This document shows positions 7,660-15,285 of a stretch of DNA of 21,416 nucleotides, piece after piece. Both the position numbers and the translations under genes were made by a program. The first letter of the stretch is position 1. Every line of letters begins with the position of its first letter. Where the stretch lies: the IMG/VR virus record IMGVR_UViG_3300005581_003260, positions 1 through 21,416 of that record; one strand, given 5' to 3'. The notes beneath the pieces are model-generated. The model saw only the letters and a list, made by a program, of their open reading frames with translations, was not told where the DNA came from and searched no databases. This stretch comes from a virus.

Positions 7660-8765
7660 GGATTTAAAACACCTTCTACAAATGATTTTTCACTAAATTG
7701 TAATTTATTAAAGTTGGCTAATTTTTGCTGTTTTTCAGTAGATGTTAACTCGTATGCTTTTCTCATTTGCTCTTTGATAGAGTCTAAATATGGTTCTCTC
7801 CATTTTTCATAAATAGTATAAGTATTTTCCATATAATAATCTTTACTATAAATATTAGTTAAAAAGCTTTCTATCTCAAGACCATTAGATTTGTTAATAT
7901 ATGTATTGGCTCCTGTGCCACTATTAGTGATTGTTAAATTATTAAATAACATAGATTCAATAGCACTCGCCCCGAAAGATTCACACCTACAAACATTAAC
8001 ATAGCAATCACATTGTTTGTGTAGCCTCATCATATATTCTTGTTCATAATATCCTATAATAACATGAGGAGCTTGTACATATTTACTATTAATTCTGAGT
8101 GCTCTTTCTACTTGTTGTATATCATAAGTGATTATTTTTTCTGCTTCTTGATGGTCAAATCCTGTAATATCAGTTTTGATAATTAATTTTACATCGTCAT
8201 GTTTTCTAAATTCTAGAAAAAATGCAGCTAGTAACGCCTTAATATTATTTTTATCTTGATGTTTCCCTATATAGTAAAATACAAAATCTTTATTTGGATT
8301 ATCAAATAGGGGATCATAGGTTTTTTCAAATCTAGATAAATCAAATGGTTCTGGCAGAACCTGAATTTTGGTACTTGTCCCCGCTTGCTGTAATGACCTT
8401 TTGGACCAATCAGATTGAACTATAACGCGATCCATTAAATTAATACGGTCCACCCACCCAGTATGATTAATGCCCCAAGTGTCAATATCAGTAATTGCTA
8501 TATTTTCTCCAAACTCTTTTCTATATTCAAAACAGTTAGGAATTCCGTGCTGAATTACCATATCATAATATTTACTACTATTATCTTCGAATTCATTATA
8601 GTCTTTACCTGACTCATTTCCGCTATCTAGATATGGAGTAAAATATATGGGACGAATACTAAGATTAACATCAAAATTATATCCTAGAGCATCTATATAT
8701 CTTCTGGAGGATCTTCCCAAGCCAGTATTTTCTTTATATGGACCTATATATAGTATATTTTTCAT
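7656..8765 (-). CDS. GT4-family glycosyltransferase
   Basis: 369 residues with the GT-B two-Rossmann layout. The N-terminus MKNILYIGPYKENTGLGRSSRRY is a typical acceptor-domain start with a Gly-rich loop. The junction IQVLPEPFDLSRF precedes the donor domain, where FVFYYIGKHQDKNN corresponds to the first donor strand. The GT4 E-x7-E signature appears as E262-SFGASAI-E270. The enzyme would transfer a sugar from a nucleotide-sugar donor, with retaining chemistry in this family. It has no signal peptide or membrane helix, so it probably acts in the cytoplasm on phage DNA, a virion protein or a glycan precursor. It starts 1 nt after the stop of the other glycosyltransferase. Substrates cannot be told from sequence. 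Confidence 0.85.
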   Translation of the reverse strand: MKNILYIGPYKENTGLGRSSRRYIDALGYNFDVNLSIRPIYFTPYLDSGNESGKDYNEFEDNSSKYYDMVIQHGIPNCFEYRKEFGENIAITDIDTWGINHTGWVDRINLMDRVIVQSDWSKRSLQQAGTSTKIQVLPEPFDLSRFEKTYDPLFDNPNKDFVFYYIGKHQDKNNIKALLAAFFLEFRKHDDVKLIIKTDITGFDHQEAEKIITYDIQQVERALRINSKYVQAPHVIIGYYEQEYMMRLHKQCDCYVNVCRCESFGASAIESMLFNNLTITNSGTGANTYINKSNGLEIESFLTNIYSKDYYMENTYTIYEKWREPYLDSIKEQMRKAYELTSTEKQQKLANFNKLQFSEKSFVEGVLNP

Positions 8766-8766
8766 A

Positions 8767-10377
8767 TTAATAATTTAGAAAATCGTTAGCGACTATAGCA
8801 GAAGGGTTGTCTAAAAATTTATTTAGTGTTACTTTATTATTAAACCATACCTCTAAAGTTTTAAGAGCATCTTGTTGTTTATAGGGGGATACTGATTTGT
8901 CTGATATAATATATCCATTATCTAGCCCCATTATGACCTGCTGAATAAAAAAACTACTCTTTAGCTCAGGAGCTTCTAAGATATTATCAACAATGTTATA
9001 GATAAACTCCCTATTATTAGTTGTTTGTTTAGCTGTTTTATCAATTTGATTAAAATGTTCCTCTGGTATACTAGACCATCTAGAAGCATCAGTAGCACTA
9101 ATATTATCTATAATATCTTCAAAGGCTTTGGCAGTATAGTCCCAAGAATGCTTATTTATAGTTTTTATTCTTAGATTCTCTGAGAGTTGTGTTTTTTGTG
9201 ATATTGATAAATTTTGAAATTGTTTAATTAAATCTATACATATATTATTATTTGGATGTACTCTATCTGAGTTATGGTCATGATCTCTAAATACAGATGC
9301 TACTGGAATTTTTTGACCACCCAGATCATCTGACAACTCAGCCATTGCTCCGTGATCAACGGTTAAAAATGGTATGCCACAAGAAGCTGCTTCTAATGGA
9401 GGTATACCAAATCCTTCGCATATAGCATATTGTATATATAGATCAAATGTATTATATATTTTAGCTAAATCTTTATCCTCAATACCATGAGCAACATTAG
9501 CCAATATCATTTGTTTATTAGAACATTTTGGGCATATAGCATGTGCTCCTTTCCATTTCATTGGAAGCCAATGCTTGCAATTTTTACATAAATATGTGAA
9601 TAGTACTTTATCATAAATATTATGTTCTAGTAATAAATCTGGAATATCCCACCCTATTGTTTCTGGATAACTAGAATGTAAATATAGATATGTTGGAGTT
9701 TTGGTATTATGATTAATATTACTTATAATTTTGAATAGATCTGGTATGAGTTTTCTTTTTTGATTTCTCATAACGGAACCAATAATAAAAGCATCCAGAT
9801 CTAAACCTAAACTTTGTCTACAAGATATTTTATTTAATGGTTTAAATATATTTGTATTTATCGAATCTTTAACTATACCCTTGCATTTAATATTATAGAG
9901 TTCTTCTATAGTATTTTTTGCCCATTCTGTGTGTGTTAATAGCGTATCACAATTCAACATTAAATCCAGCCACTCATGTTTAACAGGAAATGAGTCTATT
10001 GTTGGAGCTAAAATCCAATGAAACTTATTTCTAAAAACGGATGTTCTTTGAAAAGAAGCCATAAAAATATCCCTGAAATCTATTACTATATCAGGTTTAA
10101 AATGTGCTACAGCAACATCAAATCTCCACTGGCCAAAAGAATTGCTGGGGCTAGAATTATACTGAGCAAATCTTGCGTCGTTTTTTTCAACTGCGTTTGG
10201 ATATATTTTCCAAGGAAAATCTTTAGCTTGTGATGTTGTTCTATAACAAGACAGTTCGGCTATATCGTATTTGTTAGTGGCAAATAGTCTTTCTAAGATT
10301 GATTTGGTATAATTGCCGTAGCCAGATTTTATGTGTGCAGATTCTGTACAGAAAAGTATTCTTTTTTTTATAGTCAT
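8767..10377 (-). CDS. GT4-family glycosyltransferase with inserted zinc ribbon
   Basis: 536 residues from the ATG at 10377. A longer frame begins at an ATG at 10407, but that codon sits in the loop of the ssb terminator, and MTIKKRILFCTESAH is the natural start of a GT-B domain. The donor domain opens with FIIGSVMRNQKRKL and carries the GT4 signature E321-GFGIPPL-E329. Between them is a four-cysteine insertion, C264-x2-C267 and C282-x2-C285, which looks like a zinc ribbon. About 120 C-terminal residues are a helical extension. No SD is visible upstream of 10377, although the 3' arm of the terminator contains GGAGGGG some 20 nt away. It heads the glycan block and runs into the next glycosyltransferase with a 1-nt gap. 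Donor and acceptor are unknown. Confidence 0.82.
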   Translation of the reverse strand: MTIKKRILFCTESAHIKSGYGNYTKSILERLFATNKYDIAELSCYRTTSQAKDFPWKIYPNAVEKNDARFAQYNSSPSNSFGQWRFDVAVAHFKPDIVIDFRDIFMASFQRTSVFRNKFHWILAPTIDSFPVKHEWLDLMLNCDTLLTHTEWAKNTIEELYNIKCKGIVKDSINTNIFKPLNKISCRQSLGLDLDAFIIGSVMRNQKRKLIPDLFKIISNINHNTKTPTYLYLHSSYPETIGWDIPDLLLEHNIYDKVLFTYLCKNCKHWLPMKWKGAHAICPKCSNKQMILANVAHGIEDKDLAKIYNTFDLYIQYAICEGFGIPPLEAASCGIPFLTVDHGAMAELSDDLGGQKIPVASVFRDHDHNSDRVHPNNNICIDLIKQFQNLSISQKTQLSENLRIKTINKHSWDYTAKAFEDIIDNISATDASRWSSIPEEHFNQIDKTAKQTTNNREFIYNIVDNILEAPELKSSFFIQQVIMGLDNGYIISDKSVSPYKQQDALKTLEVWFNNKVTLNKFLDNPSAIVANDFLNY

Positions 10378-10388
10378 TATGTATATAT

Positions 10389-10419
10389 AAACAAATAGCC
10401 CCTCCATTAGAAGGGGCTA
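10389..10419 (-). terminator. Rho-independent terminator downstream of ssb
   Basis: TAGCCCCT (10396-10403) and AGGGGCTA (10412-10419) form a perfect 8-bp stem with an 8-nt loop. Read on the minus strand it is followed by TTTGTTTAT, a U-rich tract. It begins 18 nt after the ssb stop. There is no U-tract on the plus-strand side, so it is directional. Confidence 0.88.
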
Positions 10420-10436
10420 CTGTTCCCACCTAGTCC

Positions 10437-10850
10437 TTAAAACGCTACAACTTCCTCGTTTTCCTGACTATCAACACCATCATTTGTTGCGCCAGTGGCA
10501 ACCTTGGCCTGACCGCCCTTAGAAACCTTTTGAATACGAGCAAAATTATTAACTCGTACCTTCATAGTTGATCTCTTAACTCCATCCTTTTCCCATGTGT
10601 CATTCCTTAGTGATCCTTCGATCATTACCAGATCGCCCTTCCTAAAAGAAGATGATATGGCTTCGGCTCCACTATCCCATGCTTCACAATTAACAAAGGT
10701 AGTAACCTTATCAGTATCACCATTATTCTTGGTAAACTCTCTGGATACAGCAACGGTAAAATTTACTACTGCCGTTTCCTTTCCAGATGGATTTACATAT
10801 CTAATTTCGGGATCCCTAGCCAAATTACCTCTCAAAATTACTAAATTCAT
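10437..10850 (-). CDS. ssb: Single-stranded DNA-binding protein
   Basis: 137 residues from the ATG at 10850. The frame is open further upstream, but MNLVILRGNLARDPEIR is the canonical SSB start, and AGGAG (10856-10860) lies 5 nt before it. The OB fold is complete: GNLARDPEIRYV, NFTVAVSR, TTFVNCEAWDSGAEAI, FRKGDLVMIEGSLRNDTW and the final strand NNFARIQ. A disordered linker ends in the acidic, hydrophobic tip SQENEEVVAF, the counterpart of the protein-interaction tail of bacterial SSBs. It coats single-stranded DNA at forks and probably recruits replication and repair partners. It is a separate transcription unit, with its own sigma70-like promoter overlapping the end of the polymerase region and a terminator right after it, so it can be expressed strongly and independently. 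Confidence 0.95.
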   Translation of the reverse strand: MNLVILRGNLARDPEIRYVNPSGKETAVVNFTVAVSREFTKNNGDTDKVTTFVNCEAWDSGAEAISSSFRKGDLVMIEGSLRNDTWEKDGVKRSTMKVRVNNFARIQKVSKGGQAKVATGATNDGVDSQENEEVVAF

Positions 10851-10855
10851 AAATG

Positions 10856-10860
10856 CTCCT
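10856..10860 (-). promoter_or_regulatory. Shine-Dalgarno site deciding the ssb start
   Basis: AGGAG on the minus strand, 5 nt from the ATG at 10850. It favours MNLVILRG as the SSB start over the in-frame upstream extension. Confidence 0.85.
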
Positions 10861-10895
10861 AAAATCAAAATGTATATGTAACGAACCACGCTTAT

Positions 10896-10924
10896 ATTGT
10901 ATCAGGACCGCCTACCCATGTCAA
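10896..10924 (-). promoter_or_regulatory. Near-consensus sigma70-type promoter for ssb
   Basis: On the minus strand: TTGACA at 10919-10924 (perfect -35), a 17-nt spacer, and TACAAT at 10896-10901 (one mismatch to TATAAT). The predicted start of transcription, near 10889, gives a leader of about 40 nt before the ssb ATG. The -35 box starts immediately beyond the stop codon of the polymerase C-terminal half (10926-10928). Confidence 0.85.
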
Positions 10925-10925
10925 G

Positions 10926-12533
10926 TCAAACTTGCCAACATTTTTTAACTATAAATGTCTCCTTATCCCTGGACCTATCAAGCTTAATTAATAGTGTATT
11001 TCCGTCTATAAGTAAATCTCTATATTGAGAAAATTCTTCCGGAAAAATCACCAAATCTGCTGACCCAGTAGAATCTGTAACTTTAATAAAGGCCATTTCT
11101 TGACCAGGATTAACTCCTTTTTTAGTTTTAATTATATTGATATCACTAATTTCCGCCCCAAGAATAGGAGTTTTTGTTTTGGTGCCTTGCGATAAGTCTT
11201 TACACTCAACGTTTGCGGCATATATATCACATCCATCAATTTTATGACAAGTAATGGATGCTCCTAAATAAAATTTCTCATTATTAGCTAGCCATTCTGG
11301 ACTATCATCCAAATTATATGGAGGATGTTTTAAAGTATTGATAAGAGATATAATTGTTTGCTTTCTTTTAGCTGTTATTTTAATCATACTTGAATCAATA
11401 AGCATTTGTAAAGCATCATCTATTTTCTGATTATTAAATATTTTTAATAACACATCAGCTTCTCTGTTTGTTAGATTATTTAGTATATCATAATAAAATA
11501 ACATTCTTGTTCTTGAGATTGTAGAGTTGCTTATAGCACCACAAGATATCAATCCCTTACAGGCCGTAGAATTGATATGTCTAAGAATATAACAATAAAT
11601 TTCTATAAAATTCATAGAACTAACATCGTATTGTTTTAGTAGATCTAGTAGTTTATCATATACAGAATCGCCCAAGCCTTTAATGTTAGTTAAACCAAAT
11701 GAAATACTATTGTCTTTTGTATTAATAAAAAATTCTTTTTCAGGCTTAAGTATAGATGGTAATTTAATAGATATATTCATTTCATTAGCATTACTAATTA
11801 ACTCTTGTATTTCTTTAAGAGGATCTATTTTATCTTTAGCAAATTTTAAATATGATGCAAAAAATTCTATAGGAAAATGTGCTTTAGCATATGCTGATAA
11901 ATATGCATTATAAGCATAACTCACAGCATGACTTTTATTAAAAGAATATCTTTGACTTTTCTCTATCCATCCGAATAGTTCTTCGGCTTCACTCTTAGAG
12001 ATTATATTCATGGATTCTGATTTTTGTAGAAACAACTTCTTAATCTTAACCATTTCTTCTGGCCTTTTCTTACCAATGGCTTTTCTAAGCTTGTCGGCTT
12101 CTGTAAGATCAAAATTAGCTATTTTCTGACAAATTTGCATAGCCTGCTCTTGATATACCATCTCTCCGTATGTATTACTTAATATTGGTTCTAAGGCAGG
12201 ATGAAAAAAATCTAGTGCTTCATTTTTATTTTTCTTATCTATATAATGATTGCTTACAGATTTTCCATCTCTATAAGCTTCTAGACATCCTGGCCTCATG
12301 ATACTGATAAGAGCAGAAAGTTGTTCTATATTTTCTGGCTTAAGTTTTTTAGCCATAGATTGACCAAGCCTAGACTCTAACTGAAAACACCCCTTTGTGT
12401 TGCCATCAGATATCATTCTCCAGGTTTTTGGACATTCCAAATCAATGTGTTCAATATCAATATCAAAATCAATAGTTCCCTGATTATTAATGCAGAATTT
12501 GCATTCACAATCGTCGAATGTTGCGGTTTTCAT
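10926..12533 (-). CDS. dnaE: DNA polymerase III alpha subunit, C-terminal half (fingers, HhH, OB)
   Basis: 535 residues continuing the DnaE fold exactly where the 630-residue protein ends. TKGCFQLESRLG (46-57), ALISIMRPG (74-82), TYGEMVYQEQAMQI (121-134) and YSFNKSHAVSYA (196-207) are the hallmark fingers motifs. ISFGLTNIKGLGDS (277-290) is the helix-hairpin-helix region. ILGAEISDINIIKTKKG (457-473) to the C-terminus is the OB domain. The tau-binding tail of bacterial alpha is missing, and no clear clamp-binding motif was identified. Catalytic aspartates are not in this chain. The N-terminus has a cysteine cluster (C9, C11, C14) not found in E. coli DnaE. The ATG overlaps the exonuclease stop by ATGA; the SD AAGGA is far (12 nt), which fits coupling. 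With the N-half the total is 1165 residues, close to E. coli alpha (1160). Confidence 0.9.
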   Translation of the reverse strand: MKTATFDDCECKFCINNQGTIDFDIDIEHIDLECPKTWRMISDGNTKGCFQLESRLGQSMAKKLKPENIEQLSALISIMRPGCLEAYRDGKSVSNHYIDKKNKNEALDFFHPALEPILSNTYGEMVYQEQAMQICQKIANFDLTEADKLRKAIGKKRPEEMVKIKKLFLQKSESMNIISKSEAEELFGWIEKSQRYSFNKSHAVSYAYNAYLSAYAKAHFPIEFFASYLKFAKDKIDPLKEIQELISNANEMNISIKLPSILKPEKEFFINTKDNSISFGLTNIKGLGDSVYDKLLDLLKQYDVSSMNFIEIYCYILRHINSTACKGLISCGAISNSTISRTRMLFYYDILNNLTNREADVLLKIFNNQKIDDALQMLIDSSMIKITAKRKQTIISLINTLKHPPYNLDDSPEWLANNEKFYLGASITCHKIDGCDIYAANVECKDLSQGTKTKTPILGAEISDINIIKTKKGVNPGQEMAFIKVTDSTGSADLVIFPEEFSQYRDLLIDGNTLLIKLDRSRDKETFIVKKCWQV

Positions 12534-13231
12534 ACTTTGAAAGAATCCTTAAACTGTATTTTTTGACTTAATTTTTTATGTAGTCTTAGAAATCTGAGTA
12601 GAATTTGAGCACAATCCTCAACATCTTTAGAGGCATTGTGAGCATTTGTTTTATCAATACCTAAATAATCTCTCATATAGTCTAGAGACAAGCCTCTTAC
12701 CTCAGAGATATAGCTCGTCCACATCCCAAATAAATGCATAATATCTATTTTATCTCTTGGATGAAATAAACAAGTTTCTTTTTCTTTGTTTGTATTATTA
12801 TACTTATTACTTAGTCTATTTACAATAGCCATATCAAATCGCAAGATATTATATCCTGCCGCTATTGGTGCGGTAAATTGTGATTTTTTACTATTACTAT
12901 TAGACTTTAAATGATATTTATCTAGATATGAAACAAACTGCGCCCAAGCATATTTTTGCTCAGGATACCCCTTCCATTCTGTTAAAACTTGTTCTCCAGA
13001 GAGATTGCGTATTTTGCCGTGCCAGTCAAGGATGTCAGAATCAGTATAAGGATTATCCGTGTTACAGTTAACTAATTTTTCTGGTTTTAGAAAAGTATTG
13101 AATTCAGATTTAGGTATAATTTCCAATTTAATTGGATCAATAATTATAGCAGATAGTTGTACCGGACTACATTCTTCAGGATTTTTACCATCAGTTTCAA
13201 AATCAAATACGCAAATTTTATTGTTGATCAT
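12530..13231 (-). CDS. DEDDh 3'-5' exonuclease (DnaQ-like proofreading)
   Basis: 233 residues with the complete DEDDh set: D10 and E12 in FDFETDG (ExoI), N128 and D133 in GYNILRFD (ExoII), and H198 and D203 in HNASKD (ExoIII). Such enzymes remove mispaired 3' ends and act as the epsilon-type proofreading subunit of polymerase III. The gene lies between the two halves of the alpha subunit, which strongly suggests physical association with the split polymerase. Translation is well supported: ATG at 13231 with GGAGG at 13241-13245 (9 nt spacer), inside the preceding small gene. Its stop overlaps the next ATG by ATGA. No clamp-binding motif was recognised with confidence. Confidence 0.9.
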   Translation of the reverse strand: MINNKICVFDFETDGKNPEECSPVQLSAIIIDPIKLEIIPKSEFNTFLKPEKLVNCNTDNPYTDSDILDWHGKIRNLSGEQVLTEWKGYPEQKYAWAQFVSYLDKYHLKSNSNSKKSQFTAPIAAGYNILRFDMAIVNRLSNKYNNTNKEKETCLFHPRDKIDIMHLFGMWTSYISEVRGLSLDYMRDYLGIDKTNAHNASKDVEDCAQILLRFLRLHKKLSQKIQFKDSFKV

Positions 13232-13403
13232 CTATTACAGCCTCCACTTGTGCTTTGTATTCAAATAAAGTTTCTTTATTGTCTCTTAATCTAATAGCAT
13301 TAGCATGAATCTGACAACATGTTTTTTTAATTTCTGGAATCTTAAGATATTCATATTCTTTATATCTAAATCTTTGTCCAGCTAGAATTTCTTCAAATAG
13401 CAT
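13218..13403 (-). CDS. Small conserved-looking protein between the polymerase halves
   Basis: 61 residues: MLFEEILAGQRFRYKEYEYLKI..., then NAIRLRD..., then a final EYKAQVEAV strand. The spacing (start 'F--I--GQ-F', then 'YLKI', 'NAI-L', 'V-V') resembles the small beta-barrel phage proteins of the type 'F-dL-xGd-F...Y-Ki...NAv-L', whose function is unknown. A good SD (AAAAGG, about 6 nt from the ATG) lies in the end of the N-terminal polymerase gene. The frame overlaps the polymerase gene by 11 nt and the exonuclease by 14 nt, the spacing of a real operon gene. It may bridge the polymerase halves or the exonuclease, but nothing in the sequence proves that. Confidence 0.6.
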   Translation of the reverse strand: MLFEEILAGQRFRYKEYEYLKIPEIKKTCCQIHANAIRLRDNKETLFEYKAQVEAVIDDQQ

Positions 13404-15285
13404 ATTCAGCCTTTTTTATTTTTAAAATATCCCTAATACACATAATTTTATCTAATAAAGCGATTCCAAGAATATCAAACTTAATCACTCCGATAGACTC
13501 TAAATCGCTCATCTCAAACCCAGCAATATTTTGTTCTGTTTTTGGATCCCATATCATTGGACATATAGTATTTAATGATGTGTTAGATATTGCTATACCA
13601 GCGGCGTGTTTGGATTGATTATATTTTGCTCCCTCCAATCTAATAGCCTGTTCAAATCGTTTAGCAAGTGGTCCGTATAGCTGTCCGTCATCACCAATAT
13701 AGCACCATTCTTTAAGTTTGGATCCATTATTTTCTAAAGCCCATCGTAAAATAGATGCTTCTCCGTCTTCATCTTTCATTTCCTGTAATTCATCTGCAAT
13801 TTTAGCCTCATCTGGTATGTGCTTAGTGATACGATTCATTTCTTCAAAGGATATATTACCATATATGCGTAACACTTCTTTAAGAGCACCCCTTCCTTTA
13901 AGAGTATTAAAGGTAATCATTTGAGAAACCTTATCATTACCATATTTATTTTTTATATAATTAATAATATCTTCTCTATATTCAATCGGTACGTCCACAT
14001 CAATATCTGGCATGGATATGTTGGAATCTGTATTTCTTCCAGTATTATAAAACCTTTCAAAGATTAAATCATATTTAATAGGGTCTATAGCAGTAATGCC
14101 AACCAGATAAGAAACTAAGCACCCAGCAGCAGAGCCTCTCCCTGGTCCCGGCAGACAGCTTTTATTTCTTATATATAAGACTATATCTCTAATAATAAGA
14201 AAATAACTTGCAAGATTAGTGGACTCTAAAATACTTAGTTCCTTTTTTACTCTGTCTACATAAATATCCTGTTGTTCTTTTGGTATTTTATTTTGAATCT
14301 TTTCTAACCATCCTTGCCTACAAAGATGTCTTAAGTATTCAATAGGCTTTTGTTGATCGGGACACTCAAAGGTTGGTAATTGAGGAGCAGACAAAATCTC
14401 ATAACTTTCGCACATATTATCAATTACTATTGTTGTGTCCAATTCTTCTTTATCGTGAATCGATAGCATTTCTTCATATGAAAGTATATAGTACTTTTCT
14501 GATGTAAAAAAACTAGACATGGGCACCTTTTCATTATTAATAATTTTATTAGATATTTCTGGTAGTGTAACTTTTAATGCACTACACAGAAGAACTCTTT
14601 GATCTACCGCATCAGACGATTCACAATAATGTGCATCTATTGATGCTGTTTTCTTTAATTTGTATTCTTTACATAGATCTCTTAAAGCTTTACCTATTAT
14701 TTGTTGGTGAACATTATCAGTATCCATCAATTGTATTTCTACAAATACATTTTCCTCACCAAAAACAGAATATAGTTTCTTGATATGATCCAATCCTTTA
14801 GTCTTCCAATCATCTAATAGTTTACTTTCATCAAAGCTATATATAGTATCGGCCAATGTAGATCCTGGATGACCAGTAATACAAATTAGATTATGACTAT
14901 CTAGAGTTGTTTTATGTATAAGATCAAGATCTAATCTTGGCTTATAATAAAAATAATTAGCATTATTGGATAAAGAGACAAGACTTATCAAGTCCTGCCA
15001 GCCATTAAAATTTTTGCATAAAATAACCATGTGTGATAGATCACTATTGGTTTTATCTTTAATTGATGCATCCTTTGGGGAAATATATAGTTCACAACCC
15101 ATTATTGGTTTAATGTTATTTTTTTTCATAGTTTTATAAAAATTAACATTACCAGATATAGTACCATGATCAGTAATAGCGCAACTTTTTGCTCCAATAG
15201 TCTTGCATCTTTTAGCTATTTGTTCTGGCTTAGACAAACCATCCAAAAGACTATAGTGCGTATGAACATGTAGCGGAATATACAT
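13393..15285 (-). CDS. dnaE: DNA polymerase III alpha subunit, N-terminal half (PHP and palm)
   Basis: 630 residues. The PHP domain has PLHVHTHYSLLDG (4-16, metal-site histidines 6 and 8), ITDHG (37-41), GCELY (63-67), GHPGS and IDAHY near 216-220; the conserved His/Asp set suggests a metal-binding PHP. The palm has GPGRGSAAGCLVSYLVGIT (380-398), PDIDVD (426-431, catalytic D427 and D429) and IKFDILG (601-607, D604, equivalent to E. coli D555). The chain stops about 26 residues after D604, where bacterial DnaE continues into the fingers. The start ATG overlaps the nuclease stop (TAATG) and has AGGAG 7 nt upstream. It should synthesise DNA only with the C-terminal half. No intein sequence is present at the break. 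Confidence 0.95.
   Translation of the reverse strand: MYIPLHVHTHYSLLDGLSKPEQIAKRCKTIGAKSCAITDHGTISGNVNFYKTMKKNNIKPIMGCELYISPKDASIKDKTNSDLSHMVILCKNFNGWQDLISLVSLSNNANYFYYKPRLDLDLIHKTTLDSHNLICITGHPGSTLADTIYSFDESKLLDDWKTKGLDHIKKLYSVFGEENVFVEIQLMDTDNVHQQIIGKALRDLCKEYKLKKTASIDAHYCESSDAVDQRVLLCSALKVTLPEISNKIINNEKVPMSSFFTSEKYYILSYEEMLSIHDKEELDTTIVIDNMCESYEILSAPQLPTFECPDQQKPIEYLRHLCRQGWLEKIQNKIPKEQQDIYVDRVKKELSILESTNLASYFLIIRDIVLYIRNKSCLPGPGRGSAAGCLVSYLVGITAIDPIKYDLIFERFYNTGRNTDSNISMPDIDVDVPIEYREDIINYIKNKYGNDKVSQMITFNTLKGRGALKEVLRIYGNISFEEMNRITKHIPDEAKIADELQEMKDEDGEASILRWALENNGSKLKEWCYIGDDGQLYGPLAKRFEQAIRLEGAKYNQSKHAAGIAISNTSLNTICPMIWDPKTEQNIAGFEMSDLESIGVIKFDILGIALLDKIMCIRDILKIKKAEYAI

Noticed and set aside
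10018-10233. 71-codon plus-strand frame inside the glycosyltransferase gene
   Set aside because: Shadow of a confident coding sequence, no SD, no domain.
10377-10407. Upstream ATG (10407) extending the zinc-ribbon glycosyltransferase by 10 residues
   Set aside because: The codon lies in the loop of the ssb terminator and the added residues are not part of a GT-B start.
12530-13403. Intein or intron explaining the split polymerase
   Set aside because: No intein N-terminal Cys block or C-terminal His-Asn, and the intervening DNA encodes two independent frames with their own SDs.
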